Below are positions 23,601 through 35,554 of a stretch of 64,000 nt of DNA, in pieces. Position numbers and translations under genes: made by a program. Below the pieces are notes generated by a model. That model was given only the letters and a program-made list of their open reading frames with translations. It searched no databases and had not been told where the DNA came from. Origin of the DNA: Opeltia flavorubescens (lineage: Eukaryota > Ascomycota > Lecanoromycetes > Teloschistales > Teloschistaceae); assembly GCA_000442125.1 (NCBI GenBank), contig KE546975.1:1116001-1180000 (forward strand), written 5' to 3'. Numbering within the stretch: the stretch's first letter is position 1; every line of letters starts with the position of its first letter.

Positions 23601-23728
23601 AGGAGATAATAAAAGTCCTCAAGTCGTATGGCGCAGAGGAACCGGCATCAGATCATATGCCACACGAATTTGATCGGTGGGTCTTGACGCCTGGTGGCTG
23701 GGTCTGGCTTCCTCAGGATTCGCTATGA
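20648..23728 (+). CDS. Ankyrin-repeat protein with two membrane helices and a coiled coil
   Basis: Two exons (20648-21325, 21404-23728) join across a GTAAGT..TTACAG intron into exactly 1000 residues. Residues 1-105 are polar. A hydrophobic helix spans about 111-132 (AIYLFIVNITLLVVGLITLL). A heptad-rich, Glu/Gln/Leu helix follows at about 140-212 (RENLELQRASFEQEKLELDL). A second membrane helix lies at about 316-337 (GIFTAVVVGSLLVVLLIWFI). From about 410 to 970 there is a long run of ankyrin repeats, many of the fungal GG.YG.ALQAAA subtype. The C-terminus ends in GGWVWLPQDSL. Ankyrin repeats mediate protein binding; here they would face one side of a membrane, with the coiled coil between the two helices on the other. 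The function is unknown. No NACHT or other effector domain is seen. Confidence 0.85.
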
Positions 23729-25094
23729 TCGACATCTGCTATCTTTGTCATAAAACTGTATCTTACCAAGATGCTTTTCTGCCGCAACCCGAACCACTTG
23801 AGTTCCTACAACGATCTCTCGTTACGTATCAGGCAGCTGAACCACCCAAATGACAATATCATTAGCACCTCATCGTGTCCCAACTCCACGTTTCTCAAAG
23901 ATGTTGCTTTATGGACCTGAAGTCCATGTAATCATTGGAGCTACTGACGAGTTGCAAATGTCTGATGCGGACGGTGAAAGTTAGTATCCACCGGTGCAAG
24001 CAACTGCAGCCGCACCAAGGAATGCGTATGATCATCTGTATCAGCTCTGGTTTTGAATACCTCTATATTTTAACTAGGTATTTGACGGCTTCGGTCAACA
24101 AATCACACCAGAAAATTGAATGGATCTATCACAACAGAATGAGTTTCGCCATAAACGTGTCACAAAGCGCCGCTGCACAGTGCTGGTATTATGCCATGTT
24201 AGCTCGTTCCTCTACATCTCATCCGCTCTGTCGTCCATGCGTCTTAATCTGGGATAGAGGATACAATATCGAATTGTTGGAGTAGCCAAAAACAGTAGCA
24301 CCCATTATGGACAAAAGATGGTTCTCTAGGACAAGAAAATTCGAAGTCAAACCCTTACATAGCTCCTATCCGATTTTGTCGGTGCAGAATCGAGTGCAGA
24401 GCTTACATACATTGGTCATTGCTACACCATTGGGATGAGCGGCTTACCTGATGTCAGGGCTTCTCAATATGTTACGTCAGGATCATGCTCCATGCAAAAA
24501 AAGCAACATGTAGTCTTGCTTTGAAGATGAGCACACTCAAATCGGTGATCTCTTGAAAGATGCTTTAATTATGGATATCTCCTTATTTTACATTAGATGG
24601 GATGGCATTGTGGTCTGGTCTCATAACTTGCTCAAATATGCTCGCTGCTTCTCCATTCTCGTTTCCAATGTTGCTGACGAGAAGGTGGTTATCAGTGTGT
24701 AGATGTCTACTGCGGCTTATGGTTTTTCCTGTGGCTCCCTAACGCTATTGCATATCATGATTGCACGGTCGATACTTCGACGACAATTTGAGCGTATTTT
24801 TGTCCTTTGGATTAGCTTTGGAAAACTTCACTTAAATATGCTCGATATTTTATAGAGGCGAGAAAATTGTAAAGCATTGGACTATGCCCAAAGCAGCATA
24901 TATTCTTGCCAGGAACTGATGTTTCTTGTCCCAAAGTTGAGAACCGGTCCTTCCATTTTCCTATTTAATGCTCCCATTGTCTGCTACTCTTTTTCATACT
25001 ACTTCATTCATCATCATCGCTTTCTCACATCCATCAAAGAAATTCATCTCCAGTGCCCCCATTGATCCTATACGAAATCGAAAACTCAATCAAG
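23729..25094. other. Intergenic, nothing recognised
   Basis: This 1.4 kb is AT-rich with short ORFs only. Its proximal part should be the promoter of the gene at 25095. Confidence 0.5.
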
Positions 25095-25892
25095 ATGCTT
25101 TCCTTTGATTCCACTAGTCTCACTCAGACGGTTCCATGTAGTAGCCCTCAACTCGCTATGACTGAATTACGTCCAAGGTATCCTTTGCTTGAGGAGCACT
25201 ACTATCAGGAGCAATCCTCGAATGATAAGACGAACAAGACCAGAGGTAGGAAAGCATTAAACGAGATGTTTCCGTCTTACCAATCAAACTTGCCTTCAAA
25301 TCACGCTTGCCTTGAGGAGCAGAAGTCCTGCAAAAGCATCCAAGTTGACCGGTCCAATCCATGGATAGTGCGCCATTACTCGACGGATGAGTTTACCTTT
25401 TTCGACATATCGAAATCTGATTCCCAAGTCGAAGCACCTGCAACCGGCCACGTCATGTTGGAGGAGCAGACGACAACAGAGAAAGAAAGTCGCCGGCAGC
25501 TGAGACCCACTTATCAGCGGGAAGCTAGAACTCGTTCACTCTATGAGGCACTTTCTGGATGCAGAGGGGTGGATTCTAGCGCATCTCCCATTTCTTCTCC
25601 GTATATTGTGCCGCCGAAAAGACCACAATTATACCAGCGCAGCTATTCAGCCCCGTCTCCCTTGGTCCTGAGCTCCGGAACATCTCAAGCCAGCTTCATC
25701 ACGGCTTCTGGAGCCATGCCTGCGAAGGAGCATCAGGCTCGGTACTTGAGCCTAGGTATCGAGCAGGTTTCTACCGCTAAGACAGACAGTGAGGTGTGGG
25801 ATGTGGTGGAGAAAATAGAGCGTCATGGAGGTGTGGAGATGAGACAGGTCAGGTACAAGCCTGGCATGAAGGGTTTCTTGAGATTGCTTTGA
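25095..25892 (+). CDS. Hypothetical protein, low-complexity
   Basis: A single frame of 265 codons starts at ATG 25095 (MLSFDSTSLTQ); upstream in-frame codons lack an ATG. The protein is polar and probably largely disordered. It has a phrase RSYSAPSPLVLSSG around residue 200. The C-terminal 45 residues look more ordered (WDVVEKIERHGGVEMRQVRY, ending KPGMKGFLRLL). No family is recognised. Codon composition and uninterrupted length argue for a real, probably lineage-restricted gene. Confidence 0.55.
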   Translation: MLSFDSTSLTQTVPCSSPQLAMTELRPRYPLLEEHYYQEQSSNDKTNKTRGRKALNEMFPSYQSNLPSNHACLEEQKSCKSIQVDRSNPWIVRHYSTDEFTFFDISKSDSQVEAPATGHVMLEEQTTTEKESRRQLRPTYQREARTRSLYEALSGCRGVDSSASPISSPYIVPPKRPQLYQRSYSAPSPLVLSSGTSQASFITASGAMPAKEHQARYLSLGIEQVSTAKTDSEVWDVVEKIERHGGVEMRQVRYKPGMKGFLRLL

Positions 25893-26476
25893 AGGGTATA
25901 CTATTTGTCACCCTTCTCGCTGATGATATTTTTCTGGAGTATTCCCAGGCCAATCAAGTTACATAAATCAATGCTTTAGTTTCAGTCTATACATGGATTC
26001 ATGCGCTACTGGACTTTAAACGCCATTGATTATTCCCACAAGACTTCCTTTGCTATGACTCTTTGCCCTCTTGAAATCCTCCGAGGTTATTCATTAAATG
26101 ACTGGGGACACGACTGCCATTACCGGCACGTCGTTTCGTCAACTGATCACCATATGAAGAGGTAATGGCGGCAGCAGTAAATCTACCACTGCACGAGGCA
26201 TCCCGTGAATTTACCGACCCTGGGCTTCTTGTAAAGCAGTCACAATGTGATATGATATTGCGTATGGAAATGACGCATTGGCCATCAACAAATGAGCCAC
26301 AACTTGTTGAATAAGAAACCATGACTGGACCCTAACAAGCATATAAAGGAATCTCGTAAACTCTCTTCAACTCCCAACAAATCCAAACCACTTACCAGAA
26401 AACAGAAGTTGTCACGACCAACAGATTTAAGGATTTCCCATTAAGTAACTGCAACGACCAAGCATATACAGCAGAC
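25893..26476. other. Intergenic and promoter of the repeat protein
   Basis: No gene is seen here. A TATA box lies near the 3' end, followed by a C/A-rich leader, as is common ahead of well-expressed fungal genes. Confidence 0.45.
26342..26347 (+). promoter_or_regulatory. TATA box of the triple-repeat gene
   Basis: TATAAA sits about 130 bp upstream of the ATG at 26477 in the context CATATAAAGGAATC, a good match to a focused core promoter. Such boxes are more frequent in inducible fungal genes; regulation itself is not visible. Confidence 0.45.
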
Positions 26477-26962
26477 ATGTCAGACGTTAACGGAATCACA
26501 CAACTCGAAGAGGCTGCCAAAGTCCTAGAAGAAGCACTAAACGACGATAACCACGCCTTCTGGGAGAAATTCGGTCAAGAATGGGAAGGGCATGAAACGC
26601 TCGACGAGCTACGCACACAGATCCAAGAAGACGACGACAAAAAACGAAAAGAAGCAGGCTTGGATCCTCGCTCCTGGGAGGAGATTGAGAAGGAACTAGA
26701 AGACGACTCTAGTCAATCCTTGGAGAAGTTCGATAAAGACCTCTTGGAGTGGGATCGCCAGCAACGGGAGGCACAAGGGTTAGAGCCACGCTCGAAGGAG
26801 CAGATGGAGGAGGACGTTATGCCTAAGATCTCGGGGCTGCTGCATGATGTCATTTATAAGTATGATACGCAGAAGAGGAAGGAGAAGGGTTTGCCTCCGC
26901 GTCCAAGGGAGGAGTTTGAGGAGGTTTTGAAGGATGGACCGGAGGCGTTGGGGCATCAGTGA
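26477..26962 (+). CDS. Small acidic protein with three degenerate internal repeats
   Basis: An intronless 161-residue protein rich in Glu, Asp, Lys and Arg. Three copies of a roughly 23-residue unit are spaced about 40 residues apart at residues 52-74, 92-114 and 130-152. The shared core is R-(K/E)-(E/K)-x-G-L-x-P-R followed by x-x-E-(E/Q)-x-E, as in KRKEAGLDPRSWEEIEKEL, QREAQGLEPRSKEQMEEDV and KRKEKGLPPRPREEFEEVL. The regions between are helical. No signal peptide or membrane helix is present, so a cytosolic or nuclear location is likely. I do not recognise the family. A TATA box and C/A-rich leader lie upstream. Confidence 0.7.
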   Translation: MSDVNGITQLEEAAKVLEEALNDDNHAFWEKFGQEWEGHETLDELRTQIQEDDDKKRKEAGLDPRSWEEIEKELEDDSSQSLEKFDKDLLEWDRQQREAQGLEPRSKEQMEEDVMPKISGLLHDVIYKYDTQKRKEKGLPPRPREEFEEVLKDGPEALGHQ

Positions 26963-27223
26963 GGGCGTTTTCACATGCCATTGGTGATTGTTCTTTGTGG
27001 ACTTTTTGATTAGAGGCTTTACCGTGCGAATGTATCATCTTTTGTAGAACTGGTGAACTCAGCATATGGTTTGAATGCATGTTCGTCAAGCTTCGAAATA
27101 ATCTCTCACGGTGGATATTCGCATTTTGTGTAAAGCATTCAGTTTCAAATTGTCCTTGTCGCAGTGACTGATAGACCGTTGCTATCAATGTATTTTCGAA
27201 ACACCCAGTCCAACCCATGCCAC
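26963..27223. other. Convergent 3' spacer
   Basis: This short spacer holds the 3' ends of the triple-repeat gene (plus) and RPL34 (minus). No ORF of note is seen. Confidence 0.5.
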
Positions 27224-27790
27224 CTAACGTTTCTTCTGTTGACTTTCTTTGAGCACTTTCTTCACAATCTTCTGTTCTTCTATGAGAAACGCTCGCACGA
27301 CTCGGTCCTTCACGCAATTTGAACACCTTGATCCACCGTATGCCCGCTGTACAGTTTTCTTCGGTCTCGAGATGGTGGCATACTGGCGTGGTCTAAGAGC
27401 GGGGATCTGATAGAGTACGTGTTTATTAGCGCCACATCGCCAAAAATCTATGGGTGTTGTAGATTCTTTGTGGAGAGCACGGCGTTTCTGGAAAATAGGA
27501 CGGACTCACGCCAGGGAGTTTGATGCCGCAATCACCACATTTCGGAGGGCTGCCACGCTTTTTTAAATGCTGATATTGGAGCTTTCCACCAGGTGTCTTG
27601 ACAATGCGAACTTTGTTTGATCGCGTGTTGTAGCTGTGACGGTCGCCGATTTAGTATCTGGGCAGAGAAATCGCACTGCATGTACTTACGGATTCCTCCG
27701 TCGCTAAATAGAGGCTCAAGTTAGCATTCGCCCTCCATCAATGGTCGACAGGGTATGAGAGCTCACGTATGTTAATCTCGAAGACGCCAT
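27224..27790 (-). CDS. RPL34: 60S ribosomal protein L34 (eL34)
   Basis: Four minus-strand exons (27790-27767, 27703-27690, 27633-27510, 27406-27224) total 345 nt, giving 114 residues, the usual length of eL34. The protein starts [20 protein letters not shown] and contains IVKTPGGKL, the zinc-binding CGDCG and CSNC pairs, [20 protein letters not shown] and a C-terminal [19 protein letters not shown]. It is a structural protein of the large ribosomal subunit. The second exon is only 14 nt (RRRN plus part of a Pro codon) and would be missed by ORF-based calling. The first intron has a GCTAAC branch-like site. The gene diverges from PRP8 over a short shared promoter. Confidence 0.95.
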
Positions 27791-28163
27791 GGTGATCGAA
27801 ATGCTGGGTAGCTCCTGGCTTTAGATTTCGACGTCGATGCTGATAGTTTTGTGAATCTAAGAGCGTTGTGTGGGCCTCGCCAAGGCTAAGCCTTTCGTGG
27901 TTAGCTGGACGGCTTGGCGCTGCGGCTCTTAATAGTGTTTTAACGCGGCACTCCTCTTTACTTCTAACTCGCCACAATTGCCTGTCGACCAAGGCAATGA
28001 GGTTCTGAATGAATCTTACAGGCCGATAAGGTCTCCCTCAGCAATCCGCTTATCGGGGATACTCAGGTGTAAACCTCAGATCTGGAGCTGAGGAATTCAT
28101 CTCTGACCTTTTTGAAGACTTTGGCGACTGGAATTATCTCGACTGTACGATACATTGGCAAGC
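27791..28163. promoter_or_regulatory. Bidirectional promoter between RPL34 and PRP8
   Basis: Only 373 bp separate the two start codons, so the promoter is shared or overlapping. It contains an inverted pair, CCGATAAG at 28023-28030 and CTTATCGG at 28049-28056, which forms two GATA-type sites in opposite orientation. Whether GATA factors act here is inference. Confidence 0.55.
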
Positions 28164-31100
28164 ATGTCAACTCTTCCACCTCCTCCGCCCCCCGGCTGGG
28201 GAGCGCCTCCTCCAGGAATGTCTTCGGCTCCTCCTCCACCAGGTTATCAACCACCTGCAGATCCTCAAGTAGCGAAATTTGCACAGAAGAAAAAGGAATG
28301 GCTACGGACACAACGCAACAGATTCGGCGAGAAAAGAAGAGGAGGATTTGTCGAAACTCAAAAAGCAGATATGCCCCCCGAACATCTGCGAAAAATCGTC
28401 AAAGACATTGGAGACGTTTCCCAAAAGAAGTTCAGCAGCGACAAGCGCAGTTATCTGGGTGCTTTGAAATTCATGCCACACGCTGTGTTGAAGCTTTTGG
28501 AGAATATGCCTATGCCCTGGGAGTCTTCGAGGGAAGTGAAGGTGCTCTATCATGTCAACGGATGTCTTACTCTCGTCAACGAAATCCCAAGAGTGATTGA
28601 GCCGGTCTTCCATGCGCAATGGGCTACCATGTGGGTCTGTATGCGAAGGGAAAAGAGCGATCGTCGACATTTTAAGAGGATGCGATTCCCACCATTTGAT
28701 GATGAGGAGCCTCCTCTATCATGGTCTGAGAACATCGAGGATGTTGAGCCTCTGGAGCCAATTCAGATGGAATTGGATGACGTCGAGGATAATCCCGTCG
28801 TTGAATGGTTCTACGAGCATCGGCCATTACTCGACACACCTCATATTAATGGGCCTAGCTACAAAGAGTGGAATCTCTCACTGCCTCAGATGGCAAACTT
28901 ATACCGTCTCAGCCATCAGTTGCTGAGCGATCTAGTCGATAAGAATTACTTCCATATGTTCGATATCAACAGCTTCCAGACTGCGAAGGCCTTGAACGTG
29001 GCCATTCCAGGTGGCCCACGATTCGAACCACTTTACAAGGACATAGATCCAAACGATGAAGACTTTGGAGAGTTCAATGCTATCGACCGCATCATCTTCA
29101 GATCTCCCATCCGAACCGAATATCGAGTCGCTTTTCCCTTCCTCTACAACTCTCTTCCGCGAAGCGTCAAACTTTCCTGGTACTCGCACCCTCAGATCGT
29201 TTATGTTAGGGCCGAGGATCCTAGCTTACCAGCGTTCTACTTCGATCCTGTCATCAACCCAATATCTTCTAGATCCGTAGCCCCGAAGAACATCACAATT
29301 AGCCACGAAGATGAGATCTTTGGGCATGGAAATAACGAGGATGAAGAGTTTGTGCTTCCTGGTGAGGTGGAGCCCTTCTTGGCGGATGAGGAGCTTTACA
29401 CAAGCGAAACATCTTCGGCGATAGCGCTATGGTGGGCACCTTTCCCTTTCGACCGTCGATCTGGCCGGATGGTCCGCGCTCAAGATGTGCCACTTGTAAA
29501 GCAATGGTACCTTGAGCATTGTCCTCAGGGCCAACCAGTCAAGGTTAGGGTATCATACCAGAAGCTGCTGAAATCCTACGTCTTGAATGAATTGCATAAG
29601 AAGAAGCCCAAGGCCCAGAATAAGCAAAATCTGATGAAGTCGTTGAAAACGACGAAGTTTTTCCAGCAAACTACAATTGATTGGGTCGAAGCAGGACTCC
29701 AAGTCTGTCGTCAAGGATTCAATATGCTGAATCTGCTTATTCATCGGAAAAATCTCACGTATCTGCATTTGGACTACAACTTCAACTTGAAGCCTGTCAA
29801 AACTCTGACCACTAAAGAGCGGAAGAAGTCACGGTTCGGGAACGCGTTTCACCTGATGCGTGAAATCCTACGCTTGACGAAGTTAATCGTTGATGCCCAA
29901 GTTCAGTACCGGCTTGGGAACATTGATGCTTTCCAGCTGGCGGACGGCATACTATATGCTTTCAACCATGTCGGACAACTCACTGGAATGTACCGGTACA
30001 AGTATAAGCTGATGCATCAAATCAGATCATGCAAAGATCTGAAACATTTAATATACTACCGGTTTAATTCGGGACCAGTCGGTAAGGGACCTGGTTGTGG
30101 CTTTTGGGCTCCGGCCTGGAGGGTTTGGCTCTTTTTCATGAGGGGTATCATACCATTGCTAGAAAGGTGGCTTGGGAATCTTTTGTCTCGACAGTTCGAA
30201 GGCCGCCACAGCAAAGGTGTTGCAAAGACCGTTACCAAACAGCGGGTCGAGTCGCACTTCGATCTGGAGCTTCGTGCCTCCGTTATGACAGACCTCACGG
30301 ACATGATGCCAGAAGGGATCAAGCAAAATAAAGTCAACACAGTCCTCCAGCATCTTTCCGAAGCTTGGAGATGCTGGAAGAGTAACATTCCATGGAAAGT
30401 ACCAGGTCTGCCAGCTCCTATCGAGAACATCATCTTGAGATACGTCAAGAGCAAAGCCGACTGGTGGATCTCTGTCGCACACTACAATCGAGAACGCATA
30501 CGCCGAGGGGCGACTGTAGATAAAACAGTGGCGAAGAAGAATCTTGGGCGACTCACCCGGCTATGGCTGAAGGCAGAACAGGAGCGACAGCACAATTATA
30601 TGAAGGACGGCCCTTACGTTTCATCGGAGGAAGCGGTCGCTATATATACAACGACTGTCCATTGGCTCGAGTCAAGGAAATACTCGCCAATTCCCTTCCC
30701 TGCAGTCTCTTACAAGCATGACACTAAGATCTTGATCCTTGCACTGGAACGATTGAGAGAGGCTTATTCGGTCAAGGGTCGCCTGAACCAAAGCCAGCGA
30801 GAGGAGCTCGCTCTCATTGAACAAGCCTATGACTCCCCGGGGACTACTTTGACGCGTATCAAGCGGTTCCTGCTCACTCAGCGAGCATTCAAGGAGGTTG
30901 GTATCGATATGAACGACAACTATTCCAGCATCAATCCTGTCTATGACATCGAACCTATCGAGAAGATCACAGATGCTTACCTTGATCAATACCTATGGTA
31001 TCAGGCTGATCAGCGACATCTTTTCCCAGCATGGATCAAGCCTTCTGACTCTGAAGTGCCACCTCTTCTGACCTATAAATGGGCCCAGGGTATCAACAAT

Positions 31101-34100
31101 CTTAACGGTGTTTGGGAAACTGCGGACGGAGAGTGCAACGTGATGATAGAAACACAATTGTCGAAGGTGTACGAGAAGATTGATCTCACCCTATTGAATC
31201 GACTGCTGCGTCTTATCATGGACCACAATCTGGCGGATTATATCTCGTCCAAGAATAACGTCCAATTGAACTATAAGGATATGAATCACACCAACAGCTA
31301 TGGAATGATTCGAGGCTTGCAATTTTCTGGCTTCGTTTTCCAATACTACGGCTTGGTCCTCGATCTTTTGCTGCTTGGCTTACAGCGAGCTAGCGAGATT
31401 GCTGGCCCTCCCCAGAGTCCGAATGATTTCTTACAGTTCAGGGATCGCCCGACGGAGACCAGACATCCAATCCGGTTGTATACAAGATACATAGACCGCA
31501 TCTGGGTGTTCTTAAGGTTTTCAGCTGATGAGTCGAGAGATCTTATCCAGCGATTTCTGACCGAACAACCAGATCCCAATTTTGAGAATGTCATCGGCTA
31601 TAGGAACAAGAAGTGCTGGCCGCGGGATTCACGAATGCGTCTGATGAGGCACGATGTCAACCTCGGTCGCGCTGTCTTTTGGGATCTGAAGAATAGATTA
31701 CCCCGATCAATCACGACCATCGAGTGGGACGATACCTTTGCAAGCGTATACAGCAGAGACAATCCGAATCTGCTATTCTCCATGTGTGGTTTCGAAGTTC
31801 GAATCTTACCGAAGATTCGTAATCTCAACGAAGAGTTCCCAATCAAAGACAGTGTGTGGTCACTCGTCGATAACACCAGCAAAGAGAGGACCGCCCACGC
31901 GTTCTTGCAGGTGACGGAGGAAGACATCCAGAAATTCAACAACCGCATCAGACAGATTTTGATGTCGTCTGGCTCCACGACGTTTACCAAGATCGCCAAC
32001 AAATGGAATACGACGTTGATTGCGCTCTTTACGTATTATCGTGAAGCTGCTGTGTCTACTGTCAACCTACTCGATACTATTGTCAAATGTGAGACAAAGA
32101 TACAGACTCGTGTCAAGATCGGCCTGAACTCGAAAATGCCGTCAAGGTTCCCTCCGGCGGTATTCTACACGCCAAAAGAACTGGGAGGTTTGGGCATGAT
32201 CTCGGGTTCCCACATCCTGATTCCGATAAGTGACAAGCGATGGTCTAAGCAGACCGATGTCGGTGTCACGCATTTCCGCGCTGGCATGAGCCATGATGAA
32301 GAGACATTGATTCCAAACATCTTCCGATACATTATTCCGTGGGAGGCTGAATTCATCGATTCTCAACGCGTGTGGACTGAATATTCTCAAAAGCGACAGG
32401 AAGCCAATCAGCAAAACAGACGCCTGACCCTCGAGGACCTTGAGGATAGTTGGGATCGTGGTCTTCCACGTATCAATACCCTTTTCCAAAAAGACCGCAG
32501 TACTCTTAGCTTCGACAAAGGTTTCAGAGCCAGAACGGAATTCAAGATCTATCAGCTCATGAAGAGCAATCCATTCTGGTGGACAAGCCAAAGGCATGAC
32601 GGCAAGCTGTGGAATCTCAATGCGTACCGAACAGACGTTATCCAAGCGCTCGGTGGTGTCGAGACGATTCTTGAACACACACTCTTCAAGGCGACTGCGT
32701 TCCCATCATGGGAGGGTCTTTTCTGGGAGAAAGCATCCGGATTCGAAGAGTCGATGAAGTTTAAGAAGCTTACAAACGCCCAACGATCCGGTCTGAACCA
32801 AATTCCTAACCGTCGCTTCACTCTTTGGTGGTCCCCCACGATCAATCGCGCCAACGTGTATGTCGGTTTCCAGGTGCAGCTTGATTTGACCGGCATTTTC
32901 TTGCACGGCAAGATCCCGACCCTCAAAATCTCACTGATTCAGATCTTCCGCGCTCACTTGTGGCAAAAGATACACGAGTCTGTTGTGATGGATCTGTGCC
33001 AAGTGTTCGATCAAGAACTGGATCAATTGGGAATAGAGACCGTGCAGAAGGAGACTATTCATCCTCGCAAGTCGTATAAGATGAACAGCTCTTGTGCAGA
33101 TATCCTGCTCTTTGCTACTCATAAATGGAACGTGACGAGACCATCGATCTTATTTGATAATAGAGACGTCACGGAGCCGACGACCACTAACAAATTCTGG
33201 ATCGATGTTCAGCTCCGTTACGGTGATTACGATTCCCACGACATCGAACGATATGTACGAGCCAAATACCTCGACTATACCACTGACAGTATGAGCATCT
33301 ACCCTTCTGCTACCGGATTGATGATTGGTATTGATCTTGCATACAATCTGTACTCAGCTTATGGGCAGTATTTCCCAGGCTTGAAGCAACTAGTGTTGCA
33401 GGCTATGGCAAAGATTATGAAAGCGAACCCAGCGCTTTACGTTTTAAGAGAACGTATAAGAAAAGGCTTGCAACTGTACGCTTCCGAGAGCAACCAGGAG
33501 TTCTTGAACTCCCAGAATTATTCGGAACTATTCAGCAATCAGATTCAGTTGTTCATTGACGATACGAACGTGTACCGTGTCACCATCCACAAGACGTTCG
33601 AAGGTAACTTGACTACCAAACCTATCAACGGGGCCATCTTCATCTTCAATCCAAGAACTGGCCAGCTCTTCTTGAAAATCATCCACACAAGTGTGTGGGC
33701 GGGACAGAAACGTTTGGGACAATTGGCCAAATGGAAGACGGCTGAAGAAGTGGCAGCATTAATCCGATCACTTCCTGTCGAGGAACAGCCCAAGCAACTA
33801 ATTGTGACTCGAAAAGGGTTGCTGGATCCACTTGAAGTACATCTACTGGACTTCCCAAACATTTCTATTCGAGCATCTGAGCTTCAGCTACCTTTCCAGG
33901 CCGCAATGAAGGTTGAGAAGCTAGGTGATATGATCCTTAGAGCTACAGAACCAAAGATGATGCTCTACAATCTCTACGATGAGTGGCTTAAGACTATATC
34001 GTCATACACGGCCTTCTCGCGATTGATCTTGATTCTACGTGCTCTGCACGTCAATCAAGACAAGACCAAACTGCTGTTGCGGCCTGACAAGACTGTCATC

Positions 34101-35231
34101 ACGAAGGAACACCATATCTGGCCAATTCTCTCTGACGAGGACTGGATCAAGGTTGAAGTACAACTACGCGACTTGATTCTTAACGACTATGGCAAAAAGA
34201 ATAATGTCAATACCTCTAGCTTAACCAGCAGCGAGGTGCGAGACATTATCTTGGGTATGGAGATTAGCGCCCCTTCCATGCAGCGCCAACAAGCGGCCGA
34301 GATTGAGAAACAACAACAAGAGCAGCAGCAGCTGACGGCAGTAACCACCAAGACTCAGAACGTGCATGGTGAGGAGATCATCGTCACCACAACGTCGCAA
34401 TTTGAACAGCAGTCATTTGCCTCCAAGACTGAGTGGCGAACTCGAGCGGTCGCCACCTCCAATCTCCGCACTCGTGCCAACAACATCTACATCTCCTCTG
34501 ATGATGTCCACGAAGAAGGACATCCTACCTACGTTATGCCCAAGAATATCCTCAAACGTTTCATCACCATTGCCGACCTTCGAGTCCAGGTCTGCGGTTA
34601 TCTCTATGGTTCATCTCCACCCGACAACGACCAAGTCAAGGAAATTCGTACCATAGTCATGGTCCCCCAAGTCGGCAACACTCGTGATGTCCAATTGCCC
34701 CAGCATCTCCCCAATCACCCCCAGTTGTCGAAGATGGAACCCTTGGGAATCATCCACACCATGTCCGGCAATGAGACCTCCTACATGACTGCAGCAGACA
34801 CAACGCAGCACGCCCGTCTTATGGGAGCCCATTCTTCCTGGGATAAGAAAACCGTCACCATGACCGTTTCCTTCACCCCCGGCAGCGTCTCGCTGGCTGC
34901 TTGGGCCCTCACACCTCAAGGCTACAAATGGGGTTCCGAGAACAAAGATCTCAGCTCTGAACACCCACAGGGCTTTTCCACCTCGGGCATGGGTGAGAAG
35001 TGTCAATTGCTACTAAGCGATAAGATTAGAGGATACTTCCTCGTACCGGACACGGGGCTTTGGAACTACAGCTTCATGGGTAGCAGCTTCTCGAATGTGG
35101 AGAAGAAGCAGTGGGGATGTAAGATGGATGTTCCAGTTGGCTTTTATGCGGATGTGCATCGGCCGGTGCATTTCATGAGTTTTGCGGAACTGGAGGATGT
35201 GGGTGTGGATAGGCAGGATAATTTTGCGTAG
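28164..35231 (+). CDS. PRP8: Pre-mRNA-splicing factor PRP8 (U5 snRNP)
   Basis: A single uninterrupted exon encodes 2355 residues. PRP8 is the central scaffold of the spliceosome, contacting the 5' and 3' splice sites and U5/U6 snRNAs. The Pro-rich leader ([18 protein letters not shown]) is typical. In order I see PRO8NT (about 60-210), PROCN (about 400-800, with [20 protein letters not shown]-like conserved text), RRM_4 (about 985-1080), U5- and U6-snRNA binding regions (about 1200-1600, [10 protein letters not shown] and [20 protein letters not shown]-like blocks), the RNase H-like domain IV (about 1760-1990) and a C-terminal Jab1/MPN domain (about 2085-2330). I start at ATG 28164 because it directly precedes the conserved leader. 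No intein or intron interrupts the frame. It is divergent from RPL34 and converges on COX4. Confidence 0.98.
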   Translation: MSTLPPPPPPGWGAPPPGMSSAPPPPGYQPPADPQVAKFAQKKKEWLRTQRNRFGEKRRGGFVETQKADMPPEHLRKIVKDIGDVSQKKFSSDKRSYLGALKFMPHAVLKLLENMPMPWESSREVKVLYHVNGCLTLVNEIPRVIEPVFHAQWATMWVCMRREKSDRRHFKRMRFPPFDDEEPPLSWSENIEDVEPLEPIQMELDDVEDNPVVEWFYEHRPLLDTPHINGPSYKEWNLSLPQMANLYRLSHQLLSDLVDKNYFHMFDINSFQTAKALNVAIPGGPRFEPLYKDIDPNDEDFGEFNAIDRIIFRSPIRTEYRVAFPFLYNSLPRSVKLSWYSHPQIVYVRAEDPSLPAFYFDPVINPISSRSVAPKNITISHEDEIFGHGNNEDEEFVLPGEVEPFLADEELYTSETSSAIALWWAPFPFDRRSGRMVRAQDVPLVKQWYLEHCPQGQPVKVRVSYQKLLKSYVLNELHKKKPKAQNKQNLMKSLKTTKFFQQTTIDWVEAGLQVCRQGFNMLNLLIHRKNLTYLHLDYNFNLKPVKTLTTKERKKSRFGNAFHLMREILRLTKLIVDAQVQYRLGNIDAFQLADGILYAFNHVGQLTGMYRYKYKLMHQIRSCKDLKHLIYYRFNSGPVGKGPGCGFWAPAWRVWLFFMRGIIPLLERWLGNLLSRQFEGRHSKGVAKTVTKQRVESHFDLELRASVMTDLTDMMPEGIKQNKVNTVLQHLSEAWRCWKSNIPWKVPGLPAPIENIILRYVKSKADWWISVAHYNRERIRRGATVDKTVAKKNLGRLTRLWLKAEQERQHNYMKDGPYVSSEEAVAIYTTTVHWLESRKYSPIPFPAVSYKHDTKILILALERLREAYSVKGRLNQSQREELALIEQAYDSPGTTLTRIKRFLLTQRAFKEVGIDMNDNYSSINPVYDIEPIEKITDAYLDQYLWYQADQRHLFPAWIKPSDSEVPPLLTYKWAQGINNLNGVWETADGECNVMIETQLSKVYEKIDLTLLNRLLRLIMDHNLADYISSKNNVQLNYKDMNHTNSYGMIRGLQFSGFVFQYYGLVLDLLLLGLQRASEIAGPPQSPNDFLQFRDRPTETRHPIRLYTRYIDRIWVFLRFSADESRDLIQRFLTEQPDPNFENVIGYRNKKCWPRDSRMRLMRHDVNLGRAVFWDLKNRLPRSITTIEWDDTFASVYSRDNPNLLFSMCGFEVRILPKIRNLNEEFPIKDSVWSLVDNTSKERTAHAFLQVTEEDIQKFNNRIRQILMSSGSTTFTKIANKWNTTLIALFTYYREAAVSTVNLLDTIVKCETKIQTRVKIGLNSKMPSRFPPAVFYTPKELGGLGMISGSHILIPISDKRWSKQTDVGVTHFRAGMSHDEETLIPNIFRYIIPWEAEFIDSQRVWTEYSQKRQEANQQNRRLTLEDLEDSWDRGLPRINTLFQKDRSTLSFDKGFRARTEFKIYQLMKSNPFWWTSQRHDGKLWNLNAYRTDVIQALGGVETILEHTLFKATAFPSWEGLFWEKASGFEESMKFKKLTNAQRSGLNQIPNRRFTLWWSPTINRANVYVGFQVQLDLTGIFLHGKIPTLKISLIQIFRAHLWQKIHESVVMDLCQVFDQELDQLGIETVQKETIHPRKSYKMNSSCADILLFATHKWNVTRPSILFDNRDVTEPTTTNKFWIDVQLRYGDYDSHDIERYVRAKYLDYTTDSMSIYPSATGLMIGIDLAYNLYSAYGQYFPGLKQLVLQAMAKIMKANPALYVLRERIRKGLQLYASESNQEFLNSQNYSELFSNQIQLFIDDTNVYRVTIHKTFEGNLTTKPINGAIFIFNPRTGQLFLKIIHTSVWAGQKRLGQLAKWKTAEEVAALIRSLPVEEQPKQLIVTRKGLLDPLEVHLLDFPNISIRASELQLPFQAAMKVEKLGDMILRATEPKMMLYNLYDEWLKTISSYTAFSRLILILRALHVNQDKTKLLLRPDKTVITKEHHIWPILSDEDWIKVEVQLRDLILNDYGKKNNVNTSSLTSSEVRDIILGMEISAPSMQRQQAAEIEKQQQEQQQLTAVTTKTQNVHGEEIIVTTTSQFEQQSFASKTEWRTRAVATSNLRTRANNIYISSDDVHEEGHPTYVMPKNILKRFITIADLRVQVCGYLYGSSPPDNDQVKEIRTIVMVPQVGNTRDVQLPQHLPNHPQLSKMEPLGIIHTMSGNETSYMTAADTTQHARLMGAHSSWDKKTVTMTVSFTPGSVSLAAWALTPQGYKWGSENKDLSSEHPQGFSTSGMGEKCQLLLSDKIRGYFLVPDTGLWNYSFMGSSFSNVEKKQWGCKMDVPVGFYADVHRPVHFMSFAELEDVGVDRQDNFA

Positions 35232-35554
35232 GGTTGAATGGGATGAAAATGTCAGAGAGGACTCGTAGGGATGAGGATCATGGGCGTCATAGGATTGTTA
35301 TGCGTAGGTTTATGGCGTCGAGGAGGCGGCGCATAATGTAATCGCAAACGGCAAATTGAAACCTTTGTACATAAATATCTAACCTTCAAAAAGCGATCAC
35401 TTTTGACGAAAGAGTCTGCTTCTATATTCCGACCACTGAATAAATGCAGCTTGGTGACGGATATGCTTGATCACAAACCGACTCATCCGGTAATGCCGGT
35501 TTTGTTCTCTCTTCGACACCCTCTAGCCTGATGGAAATTTCCCAAGTTCAACGC
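35232..35554. other. Convergent 3' spacer PRP8/COX4
   Basis: These 323 bp hold both 3' UTRs. An A-rich TACATAAATATCTAACC segment may act in 3' end formation, but no specific terminator can be assigned. Confidence 0.4.
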
